NCBI GenBank assembly: GCA_964392365.1
Contig: CAYMPH010000002.1
Span: forward strand, 62,001-126,000
Source: CAYMPH01 sp964392365
GTDB lineage: Bacteria > Spirochaetota > UBA4802 > UBA5550
DNA length: 64,000 nucleotides
Direction: 5' to 3'
The notes beneath the pieces were generated by a model. The model was not told where the DNA came from and did no database searches. It saw nothing but the letters and a program-made list of their open reading frames with translations. A program made the translations under genes and the position numbers. Shown here piece after piece: positions 44,898 to 53,929 of the stretch (position 1 is the first letter of the stretch; each line of letters begins with the position of its first letter).

Positions 44898-45224
44898 CTA
44901 TTTTTTCATCTTGGTATGTTTTCTATATATCCAGTTCCCGTCCCTGTTGTTTATGAATCCCACAGCTTCCCAGAATCCGATTGCTGTCGGCCTTACCCTG
45001 TCGGCTATTACTACATTAAAATGCTTTCTGCAGTATTCAACAAACTGTTTTCCATAACCTGATCCTTCAAATTCAGGGTAAATGTTTATTGAATGTATAG
45101 TTATTTTCGAGTCTTCAACCATACAGCGTGCCTTTCCTATGCGCACAGTGCCTTTTGAAATATCAGCCCAGTCGTATTCAGATTTCTGGTCTTCTTTTGA
45201 TCTGAATTTAATAGATACAGTCAT
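44898..45224 (-). CDS. GNAT-family N-acetyltransferase
   Basis: 108 residues, short for the family but complete. Motif A, the acetyl-CoA pyrophosphate loop, is 'NIYPEFEGSGYGKQFVEYC' (x-G-x-G-x-G/A pattern), preceded by strand 'SKITIHSINI'. Motif B is 'RVRPTAIGFWEAVGFINN', where the F-W/Y-x-x-x-G-F ending is typical. Substrate unknown. Its start lies 8 bases after the stop of the HDAC-family gene, so an acetyltransferase and a deacetylase are made from one leftward transcript. A REP pair and terminator lie beyond its 3' end. Confidence 0.82.
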   Translation of the reverse strand: MTVSIKFRSKEDQKSEYDWADISKGTVRIGKARCMVEDSKITIHSINIYPEFEGSGYGKQFVEYCRKHFNVVIADRVRPTAIGFWEAVGFINNRDGNWIYRKHTKMKK

Positions 45225-45232
45225 GCATCAGC

Positions 45233-45994
45233 CTATGCGAAGCCCTGGCAGAATGAAAGAACATTTTTACCGAGATCCGGAAGATAATAGCCGCCTTCAA
45301 GTATCGCGAATCTGCGGTTTTCTGCAGCCCTTTTAGAAAAATTTTTCATGATATATCCGATATTATAAAAGTCATCAGTTGAAAGCTTCGCTCCAGCGTC
45401 TTTCTGATATGAATCAAAACCTGCGCAAACTCCAACTATGTCAACTTGAGGTATTTCCCTGATGAATTCTTCAATCTCCTTAATATATAATCCGCTGTTC
45501 TCAGAGTATGGATTGAGGATGTAGCATTCTTTCCAGTTCATCAGAACATCCTTTGTGCCATCGCCTGTATGAGCATCAAAGTCCAGAATAAATGCTGATT
45601 CAATTCTTTTCTGATATTTTAAACGCAGAAGGGCAATTCCCATATTGCAGAAAGCACAGTATCCCCAGGCAGATTCGCGCGAGGCGTGATGACCTGGCGG
45701 CCTTACGCAGGCAAAGGCCGGTTCACCTGCTATGCCGATATCAGATGCTGAAATAGCAGCTCCGGCTGACAGAATAGCCATATTATATAAATTTATATCT
45801 GATTTAACTGAATCTATATATGAGGAAGTGTGCGCAAGCAAAAGGTCATCGTATTCGGCAGGCACAGGGCGGATAATTTCAAAGCCGCTATTATTTTCGA
45901 TAACATTCATAATGGCTTCCATTCTGCCTTTAATTGAAGCTGGATTATCCGCATAGTCAGATTTATAAAATTCATCATGAAAAATAAATTTCAT
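45233..45994 (-). CDS. Histone deacetylase family protein (HDAC/AcuC/acetylpolyamine deacetylase-like)
   Basis: 253 residues, somewhat short for the family. Zinc and catalytic residues are visible: 'RPPGHHASRESAWGYCAF' (tandem catalytic histidines), 'ILDFDAHTGDGTKDVL' (zinc Asp and His) and 'VGVCAGFDSYQKD' (second zinc Asp). The C-terminus has 'AILEGGYYLPDLGKNVLSF' with the conserved Gly-Gly-Tyr. Bacterial relatives remove acetyl groups from polyamines, acetyl-lysine or other small amides. Together with the coupled GNAT gene it suggests a local acetylation/deacetylation cycle, possibly on one shared substrate. Confidence 0.9.
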   Translation of the reverse strand: MKFIFHDEFYKSDYADNPASIKGRMEAIMNVIENNSGFEIIRPVPAEYDDLLLAHTSSYIDSVKSDINLYNMAILSAGAAISASDIGIAGEPAFACVRPPGHHASRESAWGYCAFCNMGIALLRLKYQKRIESAFILDFDAHTGDGTKDVLMNWKECYILNPYSENSGLYIKEIEEFIREIPQVDIVGVCAGFDSYQKDAGAKLSTDDFYNIGYIMKNFSKRAAENRRFAILEGGYYLPDLGKNVLSFCQGFA

Positions 45995-46461
45995 GATAAT
46001 GCCGGTGATTTAATTGAAGTTGTCATATATTCAAATGTACCCGGAAAGTATAAAGATATCAACATTATTATTGGATTCTGAAGGATATTAAGAACATTTG
46101 CAGCAGCATATATCGTCTTTAGGCACGGGCGGGGTCAGAGCAGGTTTGCCGGGTAAGCGGGGTCAGAGCATCGATATTAAATGTGTATTTTTCGAGAAGT
46201 GTTAATTTTTATTGTAATTAATTGAGGAAGGAAAGGGGCCCTGACCCCCTCATGGTTCGGCTCCGCTCGCCAATCGGCAACAGGGCTCTGACCCCACGGA
46301 ATAATTCCTTAATTCCCCCTCAAATAGAGTAACCAGTTTCCGCTACATTAATCACCATTATCAGTTATATACATTTTATCTATAATATGTTTAATTTACA
46401 TCATAAATTCACGGGATTATTCAATTTATAATATTTCATTCGTTATCATGGAGAGTGTATA
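45995..46461. repeat. Intergenic REP cluster upstream of the chemotaxis locus
   Basis: 467 bases. Direct cores at 46131-46141 and 46159-46169 (28-base spacing), then a near-match GCCCTGACCCC at about 46238-46248 and an exact GCTCTGACCCC at 46285-46295 in the opposite orientation. This gives a direct pair facing an inverted pair, able to fold into one large stem. The remaining 165 bases before cheW are AT-rich and must hold the chemotaxis promoter, but no clear box stands out. Confidence 0.7.
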
Positions 46462-46953
46462 ATGGCTGAAGCAAATATGGCTGAAAAAGCAGTAATGAAT
46501 GAGCAGAACCAGTATGTGGCTTTCACGATTGCTGAAGAATCATTCGGGATCGACGTTATGAATGCCCACGAAGTTCTTAATCTGACTGAAATAACACATA
46601 TTCCAAATACGCTGAAATTCATGAAAGGCGTTACTGATCTCAGGGGCAGGGTCCTGCCTTTAATAGACATGAGAATCAAGTTTAATATCGAAGAAAAAGT
46701 TTATGATGATCAGAATGTTATAATCGTTGTGGAGCTGCTTGATAATATTGTGGGTCTGATCGTGGATGCGGTTCTTGATGTATTAACGCTGAACACGGGC
46801 GATATTCAGAACACTCCTCACTTTACTATCAGAGCTGAAACAGACGCTGTTACAGGAATTGTAAAATATAATGAAAAACTTTTTGTGCTTCTTGATGTGG
46901 AAAAAATATTCACTGAAGAGGAATTTAAAGGCATCACTGAGAGGCTCGGCTAA
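46462..46953 (+). CDS. cheW: Chemotaxis coupling protein CheW (first copy)
   Basis: 163 residues, ATG at 46462 with ggagag 8 bases upstream. The CheW fold is clear: 'QYVAFTIAEESFGIDVMNAH', 'HIPNTLKFMKGVTDLRGRVL' with the conserved N-L-R-G-like turn, 'PLIDMRIKFN', and the C-terminal 'AVTGIVKYNEKLFVLLDVEK'. It links the MCP to CheA in the signalling array. It is the first gene of the locus and stops directly before the next ATG (TAAATG). A second cheW of equal length lies at 54072. Confidence 0.95.
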   Translation: MAEANMAEKAVMNEQNQYVAFTIAEESFGIDVMNAHEVLNLTEITHIPNTLKFMKGVTDLRGRVLPLIDMRIKFNIEEKVYDDQNVIIVVELLDNIVGLIVDAVLDVLTLNTGDIQNTPHFTIRAETDAVTGIVKYNEKLFVLLDVEKIFTEEEFKGITERLG

Positions 46954-47559
46954 ATGGCATTCACTTATTTTTTCAGAGATCTGCATGTTCTTGAACTTAC
47001 TGTAGAAAACGTACTCCCGTTTATATACGGGAAAAGCAAAATAAAAATATGGGACGCAGGCTGCGCAATGGGACCTGAGCCGTATTCGATTGCAATTTTA
47101 TTTGCTGAATGCATGGGACAGTTCCAGTTCCGCAATGTTTATATAACAGCAAGCGATTACGACGAAGGCGGCGGGTTCGACAAAATAATTGAAGAGGGCG
47201 TTTACCCTGAAGATCCTTTAAGCCGCATACCTGAAAGTTTTTTTAAAAAATATTTTTCACCTGCAGATAAGCCCGGCTATTTCAAAATAGCAGATGTTAT
47301 AAAAGACAGGATACAGTTTTTGAAACACGATCTTCTATCTTACAAAGAGATTGGTAATGAATTCAGCCTTATAATATGCAAAAATGTACTGCTTCACTTC
47401 CAGCCTGATGAGCGCATTGAAGTTATGAAGATGTTTCACAGGGCGCTTGCGCCGGGCGGATTTTTTGTAACAGAACAGACGCAGAAATTGCCAGCTGAGC
47501 TTTCTCATCTTTTTGAAAAAAAAGTTTCAGACGGGCAGCTTTTCCAGAAGATCGGATAA
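46954..47559 (+). CDS. CheR-like methyltransferase lacking the N-terminal domain
   Basis: 201 residues. It starts 'MAFTYFFRDLHVLELTVENV', equivalent to the T-x-F-F-R-D junction where the catalytic half of CheR begins, so the helical CheR N-terminal domain is absent. SAM-binding motif I is 'IKIWDAGCAMGPEPYSIAIL'; 'ITASDYDEG' and 'SLIICKNVLLHFQPDERIEV' are the adenine and catalytic-strand segments. The N-terminal domain in CheR binds receptor helices, so substrate choice may differ or depend on a partner. A complete cheR lies at 51933. It sits directly between cheW and the MBL hydrolase, an arrangement I have not met as a standard set. Confidence 0.85.
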   Translation: MAFTYFFRDLHVLELTVENVLPFIYGKSKIKIWDAGCAMGPEPYSIAILFAECMGQFQFRNVYITASDYDEGGGFDKIIEEGVYPEDPLSRIPESFFKKYFSPADKPGYFKIADVIKDRIQFLKHDLLSYKEIGNEFSLIICKNVLLHFQPDERIEVMKMFHRALAPGGFFVTEQTQKLPAELSHLFEKKVSDGQLFQKIG

Positions 47560-47563
47560 AAAT

Positions 47564-48208
47564 ATGAAAATATTTAAACTGAAAAGAAATCCAAACGAAT
47601 ATACCTGCAATGCTTATCTTGTGCTGGGAAGCTGGAACAGGATTGCAGACAAAAATACTCTCATTGATGTGGGATATGATGCGTATATTACAGCTGAAAT
47701 TGACAGCATCAATACCGGAGTAGGAAAGAAACCGGTCGATCAGGTCGTCATCACACATAGTCATTATGATCATACAGCTGGGCTTCCGGCAATAATTGAA
47801 AAATACAAACCTGTTGTTTATGGGAATTTAAAATCACAGTATGTTGATGTTGTTCTTAATGACGGCGACACCATAATGATGGGCGATAACGAATTTGAGG
47901 TTATCAATGTTCCCACTCATTCCGACGATTCAATACTTCTGTACTGCAGAAAAGAAGGAATTCTTTTTTCAGGCGACACAACCCTTACAGTCAGAACTTC
48001 AGAGGGAAATTATGATCAGAAGTTTATTGATACTCTTACATATTTATCCAAGTCAAATATAAAAACTATTTATCACGGGCATGATGATCCTATTATTCAC
48101 GAAGCCCTGAATGTTATACATAACAGCATAAAACGGATTAATAATAAGGAATTAAAAATTAATGAATTCTTTTTCAACGAATTAAAAATGGAGGCTTGTA
48201 ATGTTTAG
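47564..48208 (+). CDS. Metallo-beta-lactamase fold hydrolase
   Basis: 214 residues from the ATG at 47564, 4 bases after the preceding stop; the longer frame would overlap the CheR-like gene. The metal site 'VVITHSHYDHTAGLPAI' (HxHxDH) is intact, and 'VINVPTHSDDSILLYCRKEG' and 'ILFSGDTTL' give the third His and the bridging Asp. 'TIYHGHDDPI' gives the final His. It has the glyoxalase II/general hydrolase pattern; substrate unknown. The position inside a chemotaxis operon, with 8 bases of overlap into the MCP start, argues that it works in this pathway, but no known chemotaxis role fits. Confidence 0.87.
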   Translation: MKIFKLKRNPNEYTCNAYLVLGSWNRIADKNTLIDVGYDAYITAEIDSINTGVGKKPVDQVVITHSHYDHTAGLPAIIEKYKPVVYGNLKSQYVDVVLNDGDTIMMGDNEFEVINVPTHSDDSILLYCRKEGILFSGDTTLTVRTSEGNYDQKFIDTLTYLSKSNIKTIYHGHDDPIIHEALNVIHNSIKRINNKELKINEFFFNELKMEACNV

Positions 48209-51200
48209 TAACATGAAACTGGGGACGAAACTTTTAGCGGGTTTTATTGTTGTATCAATGATTACCGCAGCATTGGGAATAGTAGGTATTATCAATATCA
48301 AAAGACTGGATAGCGCTGACACGCAAATGTATGAGGATAATGTTTTAGGATTAAAAAATTCGAGCAGGGTCGTTCAAACATTTTTACGGATACGTATTAA
48401 TGTAAATCAGGCTATTGTTGAAAAATTTGTTGAGAATAATATTGATGCGCAGGCAACATTAGCTAAGTTGAATAATTTTGATAATGAATTAAAGTCTGCT
48501 ATGGATGATTATGACAAAACCATAAACTCAGATGATGATAGGAAACTTTTTTCAGAGGTAAAGATAAATATCGATAGATATAAAGAGAATCGTAATAAAC
48601 TAATACAGAATGTCCTTGCAGGAAAAAAAGAAGAATCAATGAAGGAAATGGATCTTGTAGTTAAACAGGGTGTCATAACAAATGATGCAATTACAAAAGT
48701 TATTGAATTTAATGAAAAAGACGCTAAGAAAAGATCTGATGCAAATACTTCTTTAGCAAGCAGCGCGACATATATTTCAATTATATTCTGTGTTATCGCA
48801 TTTATATTTGCTATTGGACTTGGAATTATTTTATCAAGAAATATCAGCAATATAATCGGCTCACTTCTTGCAGAAGCAAAAAATCTTACTGAAGCTGCAG
48901 TTGCAGGAAAGCTTTCTACCAGGGCTGACGCTGCGAAAATAAATTTTGAAGTCAGACCGATAGTTGTGGGTGTAAATGACTGTCTTGATGCAGTTATTGG
49001 ACCTCTAAATGTTGCTGCAGAATATGTTGACCGCATTTCAAAAGGCGATATTCCACAGAAGATAACTGATAATTACAACGGCGATTTTAATGAGATCAAG
49101 AATAATCTCAACCAGTGTATTGATGCAGTTAATTATCTTGTCACTGATGCAGGAGCACTTTCAAAAGCAGCAGTAGAAGGAAAACTTGCAACAAGAGCAG
49201 ATGCTTCAAAACATCAGGGCGATTTTAAAAATATTGTAACTGGTGTAAACGATTGTCTCGATGCAGTAATCGGGCCTCTGAATGTAGCTGCAGAATATGT
49301 AGACCGTATTTCAAAAGGTGATATTCCGAAAAAAATTACAGATAATTATAACGGCGATTTCAATGAAATCAAAAATAATCTCAATCAGTGTATTGATGCA
49401 GTAAATTATCTTGTAGCTGATGCTGGACTTCTATCGAAAGCTGCAGTTGAAGGAAAACTTGCAACAAGAGCGGACGCAACCAAGCATATGGGAGATTTTC
49501 AAAAGATTGTTGTAGGCGTAAATGACTGTCTCGACGCTGTTATCGGTCCTCTGAATGTTGCTGCTGAATATGTAGATAATATTTCAAAAGGAAATATTCC
49601 ACAGAAAATTACAGATAATTACAACGGCGATTTTAATACTATAAAAAATAATCTCAATAACTGTATTACAGCAGTTAATTATCTTGTAGCAGATGCAAAT
49701 ATGCTTTCTGTTGCAGCAGTTGACGGAAAACTTGCAACAAGAGCTGATGCTTCCAAGCACCAGGGGGATTTTAAAAAGATTGTTGTTGGTGTAAATGACT
49801 GTTTGGACGCAGTAATCGGGCCTCTGAATGTAGCTGCAGAATATGTAGACCGTATTTCAAAAGGCGATATTCCGAAAAAAATTACTGATTCTTATAACGG
49901 TGATTTTAACGAAATCAAGAATAATCTTAATCAGTGTATTGATGCGGTAGATATGCTCGTTTCAGATGCAGGATTGCTTTCAACTGCAGCAGTAGAAGGA
50001 AAACTTGCAACAAGAGCAGATGCATCCAAACATCAGGGGGATTTCAGAAAGATAGTTCAGGGCGTAGATGATTGTCTCGATGCAGTAATCGGGCCTCTGA
50101 ATGTAGCTGCTGAATATGTTGACCGTATTTCAAGAGGGGATATTCCACAGAAGATAACAGATTCATATAACGGCGATTTTAATGAGATCAAAAATAATCT
50201 TAATATGTGTATTGATGCAGTAAGTCTGCTCGTAACAGATGCAGGATTGCTTTCTAAAGCAGCTGTGGATGGCAAGCTTGCAACAAGAGCTGATGCATCG
50301 AAACATCAGGGAGATTATAAGGTAATAGTTGAAGGCGTTAATGACTGTCTAGATGCAGTAATCGGGCCTCTGAATGTAGCTGCTGAATATGTGGATAGGA
50401 TCTCAAAAGGTGATGTGCCGAAAAAAATTACAGATTCATATAATGGCGATTTTAATGAAATTAAAAACAATCTCAACCAGTGTATAGAAGCTGTGAATCT
50501 GCTGGTTAATGATGCAAATATGCTGTCCCAGGCTGCAATAGCCGGAAAACTTGCAACAAGAGCAGACGCATCCAAACATATGGGAGATTTTAAAAAGATA
50601 GTTGAGGGCGTTAATGAAACTCTTGATGGAGTAATCGGGCCTCTGAATGTGGCAGCTGAATATGTTGACCGCATAGCTAAAGGAGACATACCTAAAAAAA
50701 TCACTGATAATTATAACGGCGATTTTAACGAGATCAAGAATAATCTTAATATGCTTATAGATGCAATGGATACTGTAACTTCTATAGCTAAGGAAATTGC
50801 AGGCGGAAATTTAATGGTTAAAGCAAATAAGAGATCAGAGCAGGATGAGCTTATGATTACCCTGATCAAGATGATTGAAGATCTTACAAGCTTTGCAGTA
50901 AATGTACAGGGAGCAGCACAGCAGGTTGCAACAGGAAGCGAGCAGATGAGTTCCGCTACAGAGGAAATTTCACAGACTGCAACAGAACAGTCCGCCAATG
51001 TTGAAGAAGTCACAAGTTCTATGGAAGAGATGAACAGCTCTGTTCTGCAGAATGCAGACAATGCGCGTCAGACATCATCCATTGCTGAGAAATCTGCTAA
51101 TGATGCACAGGAAGGCGGATTGGCTGTTAATGAAACTGTCAAAGCCATGAAATCCATTTCTGAGAAAATCGGCATAATCGAAGCAATAGCAGCTCAGACA

Positions 51201-51809
51201 AACATGCTTGCTTTGAATGCTGCTATTGAAGCAGCACGCGCAGGAGAACACGGCAAGGGATTTGCGGTTGTTGCATCTGAAGTAAGAAATCTTGCAGAGA
51301 GAAGCAAGACTGCAGCTAAAGAAATCAGTTCATTGTCGCAATCGAGCGTGGAAGTTGCCGAGAGAGCCGGAAATCTTATAAATGATATGGTTCCTCAGAT
51401 CAAGAAAACTTCAGATCTGATTCAGGAAATAAATGCTTCGAGCAACGAGCAGGCAACAGGCATTGAGCAGGTAACAAAAGCAATTGAGCAGCTTGATAAG
51501 AGCATACAGCAGAATACATCTGCAACTGAGGAAATGGCTTCTACAAGCGTTGAACTGTCAAGCCAGGCTGAGGAATTGCAGAGAGTTGCAGCATTCTTCA
51601 AGGTTGACAAGACTGATTCGAAATATGCAAAAAAATCTTCAGGCGGAAGTTCGGGCTACTCAAAGCATACTCCAGAAAAGAAAGAAGTACATGCAGCAGC
51701 TCCAAAAAGCAGCAATGTCAGCAGCACTAAGCAACAGGAAAGTTCAGATAAAAAAGGCGTAACAATAGATCTTGGTTCGCACGATGATTCAAATTTTGAT
51801 AGAATTTAG
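48201..51809 (+). CDS. Methyl-accepting chemotaxis protein with poly-HAMP array
   Basis: 1202 residues, ATG at 48201 with atggagg upstream inside the MBL gene. TM1 is at about 8-32, a four-helix-bundle-like periplasmic sensor at 35-188 and TM2 at about 190-213. Then come seven nearly identical 91-residue units (period exactly 273 bases). Each holds two HAMP-like parts: 'GPLNVAAEYVDRISKGDIP' with 'NEIKNNLNQCIDAV', and 'AAVEGKLATRADASKHQGDF' with 'GVNDCLDAVI'. A last divergent HAMP precedes the signalling domain, which has methylation helices and the hairpin 'IAAQTNMLALNAAIEAARAG'. The tail after about 1140 is a Ser/Lys-rich linker ending 'HDDSNFDRI', without a CheR-docking pentapeptide. Chains of HAMP domains are known in some receptors; identical copies in this number are unusual. 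Confidence 0.95.
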   Translation: MFSNMKLGTKLLAGFIVVSMITAALGIVGIINIKRLDSADTQMYEDNVLGLKNSSRVVQTFLRIRINVNQAIVEKFVENNIDAQATLAKLNNFDNELKSAMDDYDKTINSDDDRKLFSEVKINIDRYKENRNKLIQNVLAGKKEESMKEMDLVVKQGVITNDAITKVIEFNEKDAKKRSDANTSLASSATYISIIFCVIAFIFAIGLGIILSRNISNIIGSLLAEAKNLTEAAVAGKLSTRADAAKINFEVRPIVVGVNDCLDAVIGPLNVAAEYVDRISKGDIPQKITDNYNGDFNEIKNNLNQCIDAVNYLVTDAGALSKAAVEGKLATRADASKHQGDFKNIVTGVNDCLDAVIGPLNVAAEYVDRISKGDIPKKITDNYNGDFNEIKNNLNQCIDAVNYLVADAGLLSKAAVEGKLATRADATKHMGDFQKIVVGVNDCLDAVIGPLNVAAEYVDNISKGNIPQKITDNYNGDFNTIKNNLNNCITAVNYLVADANMLSVAAVDGKLATRADASKHQGDFKKIVVGVNDCLDAVIGPLNVAAEYVDRISKGDIPKKITDSYNGDFNEIKNNLNQCIDAVDMLVSDAGLLSTAAVEGKLATRADASKHQGDFRKIVQGVDDCLDAVIGPLNVAAEYVDRISRGDIPQKITDSYNGDFNEIKNNLNMCIDAVSLLVTDAGLLSKAAVDGKLATRADASKHQGDYKVIVEGVNDCLDAVIGPLNVAAEYVDRISKGDVPKKITDSYNGDFNEIKNNLNQCIEAVNLLVNDANMLSQAAIAGKLATRADASKHMGDFKKIVEGVNETLDGVIGPLNVAAEYVDRIAKGDIPKKITDNYNGDFNEIKNNLNMLIDAMDTVTSIAKEIAGGNLMVKANKRSEQDELMITLIKMIEDLTSFAVNVQGAAQQVATGSEQMSSATEEISQTATEQSANVEEVTSSMEEMNSSVLQNADNARQTSSIAEKSANDAQEGGLAVNETVKAMKSISEKIGIIEAIAAQTNMLALNAAIEAARAGEHGKGFAVVASEVRNLAERSKTAAKEISSLSQSSVEVAERAGNLINDMVPQIKKTSDLIQEINASSNEQATGIEQVTKAIEQLDKSIQQNTSATEEMASTSVELSSQAEELQRVAAFFKVDKTDSKYAKKSSGGSSGYSKHTPEKKEVHAAAPKSSNVSSTKQQESSDKKGVTIDLGSHDDSNFDRI
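48870..50780 (+). repeat. Seven in-frame tandem repeats of 273 bases inside the MCP gene
   Basis: The Gly codon of 'GPLNVAAEYVD' occurs at 48999, 49272, 49545, 49818, 50091, 50364 and 50637, an exact 273-base period with no indel. Third-position differences are scattered, so copies are not all recent, but units 4 to 6 share long identical DNA stretches (for example 'GTAATCGGGCCTCTGAATGT'). Confidence 0.97.
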
Positions 51810-51823
51810 GGATTAACCCCCCG

Positions 51824-51864
51824 CCTGCCGCATCTCGGCTTCGCTCGATGAGCGGCAGGTTTTT
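51824..51864 (+). terminator. Rho-independent terminator after the MCP gene
   Basis: CCTGCCGC (51824-51831) pairs with GCGGCAGG (51852-51859), followed by TTTTT (51860-51864). The loop contains a further short CGG..CTCG pairing. It would lower read-through from the abundant MCP message into cheR and the remaining che genes. Confidence 0.8.
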
Positions 51865-51932
51865 CCCTCATTGCTTTGCAAGGAAGGGAATTCGGGAGAA
51901 AATTGCTTATCGAGCGGAGTCGAGATGATATT

Positions 51933-52832
51933 ATGGGAAGTGTAACAATTATGGATCAGAAAATCACTAAAGGGAATACAGCAAGCGCATTCATGCTGCC
52001 TGTTATGAGTGAATCTGATTTCATGAATTTCAGTACACTCGTATATTCTGAATCCGGAATAAATATACCGAATTCAAAGAAAAGCATGATCTCAGCCAGA
52101 ATTTTTAAAAGGCTCAAAGCTCTGGATATGGATTCATATTCCCTTTATTATGATTATCTTATAAATTCGAAGGATAAAAAAGTTGAGCTTGAAAATCTGA
52201 TAAATGTAGTATCAACGAACAAGACAGATTTTTTCAGGGAAAACGATCATTTTGATCTTCTTCAAAGCAAGGCTATTCCTGAAATTTCGCAGAGTAAAAG
52301 ATTTTTAGCTGAAAAAAAAATTTACGCATGGAGTGCAGGCTGTTCAACAGGTGAAGAACCTTATACTATTGCAAAAGTTATTTCCGAATCTTTAACAGGA
52401 ATTTCTGCAGCGGATTTTTCACTGCTTGCAACAGATATTTCAACTGATGTAATTGAAAAGGCCAGAAATGCTGTTTACAGCTGCAAAGAAGTAGAAACAA
52501 TACCGGATAATTATAAAAAGAAATATTTAATGAAGGGCAAGGGGCCGATGGAAGGATTTTACAAAATAGTGCCTGAACTGAGATCCAAAATAGTTTTTAA
52601 AAAACTGAATCTTCAGGATCAGCTATATAAATTGGGCTCCAAGATGGATTTTATATTCTGCAGAAATGTAGTGATATATTTTGATAAGGAAACCCAGAAG
52701 AAAGTATATACTAATTTATACAACAATCTTGTTCCAAACGGTTTTCTGTTTATAGGACATTCTGAAACTCTTGTCGGAACCGGCTTAACAATGAAAAGAG
52801 TGGCTCCGACTGTGTACCAGAAGATTTCATAA
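51933..52832 (+). CDS. cheR: Chemotaxis methyltransferase CheR
   Basis: 299 residues from the ATG at 51933; another ATG at 51951 with ggaag upstream is equally possible, and the longer frame from 51876 begins next to the terminator. The N-terminal helical domain is present ('FMNFSTLVYSESGINIP' and 'NVVSTNKTDFFRENDHFDLL'). The catalytic domain has 'IYAWSAGCSTGEEPYTIAKV', 'LLATDISTDVIEKAR' and 'DFIFCRNVVIYFDKETQKKV'. It methylates receptor glutamates with SAM and works against CheB, encoded 16 bases downstream. The insertion of a terminator before it suggests separate expression control. Confidence 0.95.
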   Translation: MGSVTIMDQKITKGNTASAFMLPVMSESDFMNFSTLVYSESGINIPNSKKSMISARIFKRLKALDMDSYSLYYDYLINSKDKKVELENLINVVSTNKTDFFRENDHFDLLQSKAIPEISQSKRFLAEKKIYAWSAGCSTGEEPYTIAKVISESLTGISAADFSLLATDISTDVIEKARNAVYSCKEVETIPDNYKKKYLMKGKGPMEGFYKIVPELRSKIVFKKLNLQDQLYKLGSKMDFIFCRNVVIYFDKETQKKVYTNLYNNLVPNGFLFIGHSETLVGTGLTMKRVAPTVYQKIS

Positions 52833-52848
52833 TGATGAGGTGCTTTTT

Positions 52849-53907
52849 TTGAAAAAAATCAGAGTGCTGATTGTTGATGATTCTGCAGTTGTACGGCAGG
52901 CATTAACAGATATACTGGAATCTGATCCTGGCATTGAGGTGATGGGGGCTGCGACTGATCCTTTTGCAGCTGTGGAATATATCAAGGAAGAGATCCCTGA
53001 TGTTATTACACTTGATGTTGAAATGCCGAAGATGGACGGGGTCACGTTTCTTCATAAAATTATGAGCCAGCATCCGATTCCTGTGGTGATGTGCTCGAGT
53101 CTTACTCTTGAGGGCTGTGAAACAACACTTAAAGCCCTTGAATATGGTGCTGTGGATATTATCACAAAACCAAAACTTGGAATTAAGGAATTTATAGAGG
53201 AATCGGAAATAAGAATATGCGACGCGGTCAAGGCTGCAGCTCAGTCCAAGCCGAAAACATTCAAGCATAAGCGTGTTTCTGATAAGCTAACAGCAGATGT
53301 GATGCTTGCTCCATCGAACAGAAAGTCCATGATAAGGACTACAGAGAAGATCGTAGTTGTAGGAGCGTCAACAGGCGGAACAGAAGCGCTGAGAGTCTTC
53401 CTTGAAAATCTGCCGGAAGACAGTCCTGGCATTGTAATTGTTCAGCATATGCCGGAACATTTTACTGAAGCATTTGCCAAAAGGCTGAATAGTTTATGCA
53501 GGATAGAAGTCAAGGAAGCAAGGGATGATGACACAATAACCCGCAGCAGGGCTTTGATTGCACCGGGAAACAGACATATGCTTTTAAAAAGAAGCGGAGC
53601 CAGATATTATGTTGAAGTTAAGGATGGTCCACTGGTGTGCAGGCACAGGCCGTCTGTGGATGTGCTTTTCAGATCTGCGGCTCAATATGCCGGTGTAAAC
53701 TGTGTCGGGGTTATAATGACAGGCATGGGTGATGACGGTGCCAAGGGGATGCTGGAAATGAAGAATGCGGGCGCATACAACATTGCACAGGACGAAAATT
53801 CCTGCGTTGTATTCGGGATGCCGCAGGAGGCGATCAAGCTTGGCGGTGTTGATAAAATACTGCCTCTTGAACAGATCTCCGGCGAGATTATGAAATTAAC
53901 AGAATAA
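52849..53907 (+). CDS. cheB: Protein-glutamate methylesterase CheB
   Basis: 352 residues from the TTG at 52849, which has gatgaggtg 6 bases before it; a GTG at 52840 would start inside that ribosome site. The receiver has 'VLIVDDSAVVRQALTDIL' and the acceptor in 'VITLDVEMPKMDG'. The linker is followed by the esterase: catalytic Ser in 'VVVGASTGGTEALRVFLENL', His in 'VIVQHMPEHFTEAFAKRL' and Asp in 'VIMTGMGDDGAKGM'. Phosphorylation by CheA activates demethylation of the MCP. It ends the cheR-cheB block; a palindromic repeat follows. Confidence 0.97.
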   Translation: MKKIRVLIVDDSAVVRQALTDILESDPGIEVMGAATDPFAAVEYIKEEIPDVITLDVEMPKMDGVTFLHKIMSQHPIPVVMCSSLTLEGCETTLKALEYGAVDIITKPKLGIKEFIEESEIRICDAVKAAAQSKPKTFKHKRVSDKLTADVMLAPSNRKSMIRTTEKIVVVGASTGGTEALRVFLENLPEDSPGIVIVQHMPEHFTEAFAKRLNSLCRIEVKEARDDDTITRSRALIAPGNRHMLLKRSGARYYVEVKDGPLVCRHRPSVDVLFRSAAQYAGVNCVGVIMTGMGDDGAKGMLEMKNAGAYNIAQDENSCVVFGMPQEAIKLGGVDKILPLEQISGEIMKLTE

Positions 53908-53929
53908 TTATTTTAATGTATTTGAAAAT

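Noticed and set aside
46238..46300. Inverted GC-rich sequence before cheW as a tRNA fragment (GGTTCGG)
   Set aside because: No acceptor stem or anticodon arm can be drawn; it is explained by inverted REP cores.
48509..50704. Long leftward frames opposite the MCP gene
   Set aside because: They mirror the tandem repeats of the MCP on the other strand (repeated 'STYSAATFRGPI') and result from its codon pattern.
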